NCBI RefSeq assembly: GCF_014196425.1
Contig: NZ_JACIDR010000001.1
Location: 682,001 to 746,000, forward strand
DNA from: Hansschlegelia beijingensis
GTDB lineage: Bacteria > Pseudomonadota > Alphaproteobacteria > Rhizobiales > Methylopilaceae
Length of the DNA: 64,000 nt
Direction of reading: 5' to 3'
The notes under the pieces were generated by a model that was given only the letters and a program-made list of their open reading frames with translations, was not told where the DNA came from and did not search any database. Shown here one piece after another: positions 58,777-64,000 of the stretch (the first letter of the stretch is position 1; every line of letters starts with the position of its first letter). The position numbers were made by a program, and so were the translations under genes.

Positions 58777-58808
58777 AAGCGGCCGGCGACGGCCGCTTTT
58801 TCTTTTCT
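58777..58808 (+). terminator. Intrinsic terminator of the alpha operon
   Basis: 8-bp stem AAGCGGCC (58777-58784) / GGCCGCTT (58791-58798), 6-nt loop, then a T-rich tail TTTTCTTTTC. Confidence 0.9.
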
Positions 58809-58819
58809 GAGGGTCTGGT

Positions 58820-59005
58820 TCAGCGGCGCGACCAGGCGGCGAGGGCGAGGCCGGCCGCCGCGAGCGCGGCGCCGTAATAGGCCCACTGGGTCTGGCGGAT
58901 CATGAAGCTCGACGCGGGCCAGGCGACGTAGCCGAGGCCCTGTCCGATCCAGAGCCCGCCGACGGCGATCGCCGCGAGCCCGATGATGAGAAGAAGCGTT
59001 CGCAT
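58820..59005 (-). CDS. Small two-helix membrane protein, conserved hypothetical
   Basis: 61 residues: helix 1 LLLIIGLAAIAVGGLWIGQG, a loop with WPASSFMIRQTQWAYYGA, helix 2 AALAAAGLALAAW, and a C-terminal SRR. The WPASSFMI-QT-WAYYG pattern is, as I recall, shared by unnamed proteins of Rhizobiales. It faces rplQ tail to tail, with the rplQ terminator between. Function unknown. Confidence 0.75.
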   Translation of the reverse strand: MRTLLLIIGLAAIAVGGLWIGQGLGYVAWPASSFMIRQTQWAYYGAALAAAGLALAAWSRR

Positions 59006-59128
59006 GAGGCCGTCTCCAGGCTTCGGTTCGGTGGCCGGCGCCGTCGCGCGGCCATGTCGCGGTTTCGCAATCGGCGCGTCGGCCTTATGTCAGACGCCGC
59101 CTCACAGAACCTGAGCGGAGCGCGTTTC

Positions 59129-60526
59129 ATGAAGCTCACCGCCGCGATCCTCGCCCTGGTCGCCGCCCTGGTCATTCCCGCCCAAGCGCAGGAGCAGCGG
59201 CGGCTGCCGGAGAGTCGTGAGGAGATCAAGCTCTCCTTCGCGGCGGTGGTGCATCACGTTACGCCGGCCGTGGTGAACATCTACGCCAGCCGGACCGAGC
59301 GGCGGCAGCGCAATCCGCTGTTCGACGATCCCTTTTTCCGTCAGTTCTTCGGCGACCGCGGCGGGCCGCGCGAACGGGTGCAGCGCTCGCTCGGCTCCGG
59401 CGTGATCGTCGGCTCCGACGGTCTGGTGGTCACGAACAATCACGTGGTCGAGGGCATGACGGAGGTCCGCGTCGCGCTCGCGGACAAGCGCGAGTTCGAG
59501 GCCAAGATCCTGCTCAAGGACCAGCGCGCCGACATGGCGGTGCTGAAGATCGGCGACGGCTCGGAGAAGTTTCCGACCCTCGACTTCGCCGACTCGGACG
59601 CGGTGCAGGTGGGCGATCTGGTGCTCGCCGTCGGCAACCCGTTCGGCGTCGGCCAGACGGTCACGTCGGGCATCGTCTCGGCGCTCGCGCGCACCCAGAT
59701 CGGCGTCGACGACTACCAGTCCTTCATTCAGACGGACGCCGCGATCAATCCGGGCAACTCGGGAGGCGCGCTTGTCGATCTCGACGGCAAGCTCGTCGGC
59801 ATCAACACCGCGATCTTCTCCCAGTCAGGCGGCTCGGTCGGCATCGGCTTCGCGATCCCTTCGAACATGGTTCGGGTCGTGCTGTCGTCGGCGCGCTCCG
59901 GCGCCAAGTCCGTCGTGCGCCCCTGGTTCGGCGCCTCGCTGCAGACGGTCACGCCGGAGCTCGCGGAAGGTCTCGGGCTCAAGGCGCCGACGGGCGTTCT
60001 AGTCGCGAGCGTGGCGCCGGATTCGCCCGCCGCGAAGGCCGGCGTCGAGCAGGGCGATTTGGTGATCGCCGTGGACGGGCGGCCGGTCGACGGCGTCGAG
60101 GGCTTCAACTACCGCTTCGCGACCCGGCCCGTCGGAGGGCAGGCGGAGGTCACGCTGAGCCGCGGCGGCGCCGAGCGCAAGGTCCGGGTCGAGCTGTCGC
60201 GCGCCCCCGAGGTTCCTGCGCGCGACGCTCGCTTGCTCCGAAGCGACTCCCCGTTCCAGGGCGCTACGGTCGGCAATCTGTCGCCAGCGCTCGCCGACGA
60301 GATGTCGCTCGACCAAGCGCTGCGCGGCGTCGTGGTGATGGAGATCGCCGACGGCTCGATCGCCCAGCAACTCGGCTTCCAGAAGGCCGACATCGTGCGG
60401 GCTGTGAACGACGGGAAGGTCGGGGACGTGCGCGACCTCGTCCGGATCTCGTCCTCGCGCCCTCGCGTCTGGAAGGTTACGATCGAGCGCGACGGGCATA
60501 CCATCACCTCCGTGTTCGGAGGCTGA
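59129..60526 (+). CDS. DegP/HtrA-family periplasmic serine protease (Do-like)
   Basis: 465 residues from ATG 59129, with a signal peptide (MKLTAAILALVAALVIPAQA). The trypsin-like domain carries the triad His105 (VTNNHVVEG), Asp135 (DQRADMAVLKIG) and Ser211 (NPGNSGGALVD); two PDZ domains follow (about 265-355 and 375-465), the first with VASVAPDSPAAKAGVEQGD. Quality control of envelope proteins. GGAG precedes the chosen start; ATGs upstream (59054) would bury the signal peptide. rarA follows after 3 nt. Confidence 0.92.
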   Translation: MKLTAAILALVAALVIPAQAQEQRRLPESREEIKLSFAAVVHHVTPAVVNIYASRTERRQRNPLFDDPFFRQFFGDRGGPRERVQRSLGSGVIVGSDGLVVTNNHVVEGMTEVRVALADKREFEAKILLKDQRADMAVLKIGDGSEKFPTLDFADSDAVQVGDLVLAVGNPFGVGQTVTSGIVSALARTQIGVDDYQSFIQTDAAINPGNSGGALVDLDGKLVGINTAIFSQSGGSVGIGFAIPSNMVRVVLSSARSGAKSVVRPWFGASLQTVTPELAEGLGLKAPTGVLVASVAPDSPAAKAGVEQGDLVIAVDGRPVDGVEGFNYRFATRPVGGQAEVTLSRGGAERKVRVELSRAPEVPARDARLLRSDSPFQGATVGNLSPALADEMSLDQALRGVVVMEIADGSIAQQLGFQKADIVRAVNDGKVGDVRDLVRISSSRPRVWKVTIERDGHTITSVFGG

Positions 60527-60529
60527 TGC

Positions 60530-61834
60530 GTGGCGAACCTGTTCGAGGCGGCTGGACTTGAGCGCGAAGCGCCGCGGCCGCTCGCCGACAGGCTTCGCCC
60601 GCAGACGCTCGATGAGGTCATCGGGCAGGAGCATCTTCTGGGACCGGATGGGGCGCTCGGCCGCCTCGTGGCGGCGCGGAGCCTGGGAAGCCTGATCTTC
60701 TGGGGACCTCCCGGGACCGGAAAGACGACGGTCGGCCGTTTGCTCGCGGACGCCACCAACCTCGCCTTCGAACCGATCTCGGCGATCTTCTCGGGGGTCG
60801 CCGATCTGAAGAAGGTGTTCGAGACCGCGCGGGCGCGCCGCGCGGCCGGCCGCGGCACATTGCTGTTCGTCGACGAGATTCACCGCTTCAACAAGGCGCA
60901 GCAGGACAGCTTCCTGCCGGTCATGGAGGACGGCACCGTCACGCTCGTCGGCGCGACGACCGAGAACCCGTCCTTCGCGCTGAATGCGGCTCTGCTGTCG
61001 CGGGCGCGCGTGCTGGTCTTCAGGTCGCTCGACGCGGAGGCGATCGAGAAGCTGCTCGCGCGCGCCGAAGCCATCGAGGGCAGGGCGCTTCCGCTCGATC
61101 CGGGGGCGCGCGCCGCGCTCATCCGGATGGCGGACGGCGACGGCCGCGCCGCGCTCACCCTCGCCGAGGAGATCTGGCGCGCCGCCCGGCCGGACGAGGT
61201 TTTCGACGCCGAGCGGGTGCAGGACGTCGTGCAGCGGCGCGCGCCCATCTACGACAAGTCCGCGGACGGGCACTACAACCTGATCTCGGCGCTCCACAAA
61301 TCGGTGCGCGGCTCGGATCCGGACGCCGCGCTCTACTGGCTGGCGCGCATGCTCGACGCCGGGGAGGATCCGCTCTACCTCGCCCGCCGCCTGATCCGCA
61401 TGGCCTCCGAGGACATCGGCCTCGCGGACCCGCAGGCGCTCACCGTCGCCATCGCGGCCCGCGACGCCTATGAGCAGCTCGGCACGCCCGAGGGGGAGCT
61501 GGCGCTCGCCGAATGCGTGGTGCATCTCGCGACCGCCCCGAAGTCGAACGCGGTTTACGTCGCCTACAAGCGCGCCCGCGCCGCCGCGAAGGAGCACGGC
61601 TCGCTGCTGCCGCCGAAGCACATCCTGAACGCGCCGACCAAGCTCATGAAGTCGGAAGGCTATGGCGCCGGCTACGCCTATGATCACGACGCGCCCGAAG
61701 CCTTCTCTGGCCAGGACTACTTCCCGGAGGAGATGGGCCGCCGGCGGTTCTACGACCCGCCGGACCGGGGCTTCGAGCGCGAACTCAGGAAGCGGCTGGA
61801 CTATTGGGCGAAGCTCCGGGCGGAGCGGGAGTAG
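60530..61834 (+). CDS. rarA: Replication-associated recombination protein A (AAA+ ATPase)
   Basis: 434 residues from GTG 60530; acts at stalled replication forks (MgsA/RarA, relative of eukaryotic WRNIP1). Walker A GPPGTGKT (59-66), Walker B LLFVDEIHRF (111-120), sensor 1 GATTENPSFALN, and the C-terminal tetramerisation region with YNLISALHKSVRGSDPDAAL and a closing PKHILNAPTKLMK. It starts 3 nt after the protease gene and ends 3 nt before crcB, so all three are one transcript. Confidence 0.95.
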   Translation: MANLFEAAGLEREAPRPLADRLRPQTLDEVIGQEHLLGPDGALGRLVAARSLGSLIFWGPPGTGKTTVGRLLADATNLAFEPISAIFSGVADLKKVFETARARRAAGRGTLLFVDEIHRFNKAQQDSFLPVMEDGTVTLVGATTENPSFALNAALLSRARVLVFRSLDAEAIEKLLARAEAIEGRALPLDPGARAALIRMADGDGRAALTLAEEIWRAARPDEVFDAERVQDVVQRRAPIYDKSADGHYNLISALHKSVRGSDPDAALYWLARMLDAGEDPLYLARRLIRMASEDIGLADPQALTVAIAARDAYEQLGTPEGELALAECVVHLATAPKSNAVYVAYKRARAAAKEHGSLLPPKHILNAPTKLMKSEGYGAGYAYDHDAPEAFSGQDYFPEEMGRRRFYDPPDRGFERELRKRLDYWAKLRAERE

Positions 61835-61837
61835 ATC

Positions 61838-62212
61838 ATGGTCCCCGTGCTTCTGGTCGCGCTCGGAGGAGCGTTGGGGTCGGTCGCCCGCTACCTCGTC
61901 AACGTCGCCAGCAGCCGCGTGTTCGGGATGGGGTTTCCCTGGGGCACGCTGACCGTGAACGTCGTCGGCGGCTTCGCCATGGGGCTGCTCGCGGCCCTGC
62001 TGGCGCTGAAGGGCGGCTCCCAGGAGACGCGCGTGTTCCTGATGACGGGCGTGCTCGGCGGCTTCACGACATTCTCGGCCTTCTCGCTGGACGCCGTGGC
62101 GCTGTGGGAGCGCGGCGCGGCCGGCCTTGCGGCAGGCTACGTGGCGGCCTCGGTCGCGCTCTCGATCGGGGCGCTGTTCGGCGGCCTCGCGCTTGGGCGC
62201 GCTCTGGGGTAA
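61838..62212 (+). CDS. crcB: Fluoride ion channel CrcB/FluC
   Basis: Fluoride exporter channel; 124 residues with four membrane helices, which works as an antiparallel dimer. GALGSVARYLV, PWGTLTVNVVGGFAMG and the signature GVLGGFTTFSAFSLD contain the conserved Asn, Phe-box and Thr positions. It is embedded in the operon, 3 nt after rarA, so no fluoride riboswitch can precede it directly. Confidence 0.93.
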   Translation: MVPVLLVALGGALGSVARYLVNVASSRVFGMGFPWGTLTVNVVGGFAMGLLAALLALKGGSQETRVFLMTGVLGGFTTFSAFSLDAVALWERGAAGLAAGYVAASVALSIGALFGGLALGRALG

Positions 62213-62303
62213 AAGGCCAGTTCTTCTCACTCGAAACGCAAGTCGCCGACGCCCCGCAAGCCGGGCGTCGCGGCCGTGTCGGCGAACCGAAAGCACGTCC
62301 CCG

Positions 62304-63542
62304 ATGGCCGACCGCCCCTCACGCGGACCCAAGCCAGGCTCCCGCCCCCCCGCGCGCACCAAGACCGGACGGCCGACCAAGGCCGCAGCTCGGGCCGCAG
62401 CCGGCGCGGCGTTCCGCAATCCGGCGAAGAAGCCCGCCGCGCAGAAATCCTCCGGCGCGCCACGCTCCGCGGTGGAGAAGAGCCTTGCGATGGCCGTCAG
62501 GCCGTTGCCGGCGCTTCCGGGCAAGTCCGCCGGCGTCCAGACGATCCCGGTCCGCGAGGCGGAAGAGGGCATGCGTCTCGACCGCTGGTTCAAGGAGCGC
62601 TTTCCGGCGCTGGCGTTCGGGCACCTCCAGAAGCTCTGCCGGACAGGCCAGATCCGCGTCGACGGAGCGCGCGCCAAGACCGCGACGCGGCTCTCGGCCG
62701 GCATGCAGGTCCGCGTCCCGCCGCTGAAGAACGAGGACGACGATGGGGAGGGGGTCGCCGCCCCCGCCGTCCGCCATCCGGCCAGCGACGACAAGGACGC
62801 GCGGTTCCTGAAGGACATCACGCTCTTCGAGAGCCGCGACATCCTGGTGTTGAACAAGCCGTTCGGCCTGGCGGTGCAGGGCGGCTCGGGCACCACCCGG
62901 CATGTCGACGGCCTGCTCGAGGCGCTGCGCGACCGGCAGGGCCAGAAGCCGCGCCTGGTTCACCGGATCGACAAGGACACCGCCGGCGTGCTGGTCGTCG
63001 CCAAGACGCGGCTGGCCGCCTCCGAGCTCGCGCGCGCGTTCCGCTCGCGTCTCACCCGCAAGATCTACTGGGCGCTCGTCGCCGGCGTGCCGCGGGTCCG
63101 GCAGGGCCGGATCTCGACCTATCTGGCGAAGGGCGAGGGCGACGGTCCCGAGGGCGAGCGCATGCAGGTCGCCGATCACGGCCACGACGGCGCCAGCCAC
63201 GCGCTGACCTATTATGCGGTGGTGGATCAGGCCGGGCAGAAGCTGTCCTGGCTGTCGCTGAAGCCGGTCACCGGCCGGACCCATCAGCTGCGCGCTCATT
63301 GCGCCCATATCGGCCATCCGATCGTGGGCGATCCCAAATACTTCAACGTCGAGAACTGGGAGTTCCCGGGCGGCTTGCAGAACCGGCTGCACCTTCTCGC
63401 GCGGCGGCTCGTGCTGCCGCTCGCCAATGGCGACGTGCTCGACGTCTCCGCGCCCTTGCCGCCGCATATGGCGCAGTCGTGGAGCGTTCTCGGCTTCGAC
63501 GCCAGCGATTACGACCCGATCGTCGACGCGCCGGAGGACTGA
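62304..63542 (+). CDS. RluA-family pseudouridine synthase (RluC-like)
   Basis: 412 residues from ATG 62304. An Arg/Pro/Ala-rich disordered N-terminus (1-75), an S4 RNA-binding domain (RLDRWFKERFPAL, about 91-138) and the catalytic domain with HRIDKDTAGVLVVAKT (Asp223 nucleophile) and GRTHQLRAHCAHIGHPIVGD. By architecture it fits RluC, which modifies 23S rRNA at 955, 2504 and 2580 in Escherichia coli; RluD remains possible. The frame is open further upstream over crcB but that is a shadow. Confidence 0.88.
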   Translation: MADRPSRGPKPGSRPPARTKTGRPTKAAARAAAGAAFRNPAKKPAAQKSSGAPRSAVEKSLAMAVRPLPALPGKSAGVQTIPVREAEEGMRLDRWFKERFPALAFGHLQKLCRTGQIRVDGARAKTATRLSAGMQVRVPPLKNEDDDGEGVAAPAVRHPASDDKDARFLKDITLFESRDILVLNKPFGLAVQGGSGTTRHVDGLLEALRDRQGQKPRLVHRIDKDTAGVLVVAKTRLAASELARAFRSRLTRKIYWALVAGVPRVRQGRISTYLAKGEGDGPEGERMQVADHGHDGASHALTYYAVVDQAGQKLSWLSLKPVTGRTHQLRAHCAHIGHPIVGDPKYFNVENWEFPGGLQNRLHLLARRLVLPLANGDVLDVSAPLPPHMAQSWSVLGFDASDYDPIVDAPED

Positions 63543-63594
63543 GCGGCCGTCGGTCCCCGGGTCGCTTGTGCGCGTGGGCCCGCGGGCTTAGTTC

Positions 63595-64000
63595 ATGACC
63601 ATGAAGCTCGTCATCTTCGACGTCGACGGCACGCTCCTCGACAGCCAGCACGCCATCGTGGCGGCGATGGCGAAAGCCTATATCCAGCATGGCCTGCCGG
63701 CGCCCACGCGCGAGGCCGTGCGGGCGATCGTCGGGCTCTCGGTCGCCGAAGCGGTGGCGGCGCTTTCGGCGGAGGCGTCCGACCACCCGCTCCAGGACAT
63801 CGGCGACGCCTTCAAGCGCAGCTTCATGGAAAGCCGCAAGAGCTCGCCCGACGGGATGGCGCTCTATCCGGGCGCGCTCGAGATCATCGAAACGTTGGCG
63901 GCCCGCCACGACGTCCTCCTCGGACTCGCCACCGGCAACTCACGGCGCGGCGTGGCGCATTTTCTTGAACGTTTCGGCATCGAGGACCGCTTCGTCACGC
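63595..64000 (+). CDS. HAD-superfamily (IA) hydrolase, partial at window end
   Basis: Phosphoglycolate phosphatase-like hydrolase. The visible 135 codons from ATG 63595 (ATG 63601 also possible) show HAD motif I VIFDVDGTLLDS (Asp nucleophile and Asp+2) with a helical cap (about 18-85), and motif II LATGNSRRG. Motifs III and IV lie beyond the edge. It follows the pseudouridine synthase by 52 nt. The substrate is undetermined. Confidence 0.88.
   Translation, partial: MTMKLVIFDVDGTLLDSQHAIVAAMAKAYIQHGLPAPTREAVRAIVGLSVAEAVAALSAEASDHPLQDIGDAFKRSFMESRKSSPDGMALYPGALEIIETLAARHDVLLGLATGNSRRGVAHFLERFGIEDRFVT

Noticed and set aside
61835-61837. Fluoride riboswitch upstream of crcB
   Set aside because: Only 3 nt separate rarA and crcB, leaving no room for an aptamer.

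Overview
The window is chromosomal, GC-rich DNA. Its gene content and order point to an alphaproteobacterium of the Hyphomicrobiales (Rhizobiales). The signs are secY-adk-rpsM-rpsK-rpoA-rplQ without rpsD, an SspB/DUF4169/ribbon-helix-helix group around fumC, DUF1236 and DUF423 proteins, HWE-type sensor kinases, an EcfG-like promoter and CGTCAT-type intergenic palindromes. I would guess a Methylopila- or Methylobacterium-like lineage, but the genus is not provable from this sequence alone.

Left part (1-22441), metabolic and housekeeping genes. An aliphatic-sulfonate ABC importer (ssuC-ssuB-ssuA, minus strand, ssuA cut by the window edge) sits beside ampG. Then come a DUF423 membrane protein, a three-domain aminopeptidase P, a tandem universal stress protein, prmA and a UvrD/PcrA helicase. 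A secreted DUF1236 protein follows behind a likely general-stress promoter, then a GlcD/LdhD-type flavoprotein and a large AsmA-family protein. On the minus strand are an SspB-fumC-DUF4169-RHH group, an MHS-family transporter and rlmB.

Middle part (22543-27614). tRNA-Tyr, tRNA-Gly, tuf and tRNA-Trp lie in the order seen upstream of secE-nusG in many bacteria. Here a block of signalling genes sits between tRNA-Tyr and tRNA-Gly, and tRNA-Gly is on the minus strand. The block holds a PAS-HWE histidine kinase, a single-domain response regulator with a FAT GUY-like FASGY motif, a tail-anchored acidic protein, a second minimal HWE kinase and two 62-residue disordered proteins. It is the most accessory-looking segment and plausibly feeds the general stress response.

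Right part (27743-58746), the transcription/translation supercluster. secE-nusG-rplKAJL-rpoBC ends at a strong intrinsic terminator. A good sigma-70-type promoter then starts rpsL-rpsG-fusA-tuf(copy 2)-S10-spc-alpha operons through rplQ, again ending at a strong terminator. Genes often overlap by 1-8 nt. The two tuf copies encode identical proteins and differ at about six silent positions. RNA structures lie in rplL-rpoB, rpoB-rpoC and adk-rpsM.

Tail (58820-64000). A small membrane protein gene is followed by a tightly packed plus-strand run: a DegP/HtrA protease, rarA, crcB, an RluA-family pseudouridine synthase and a HAD hydrolase cut by the window end. No rRNA genes, insertion sequences, prophage, CRISPR array or origin were found.
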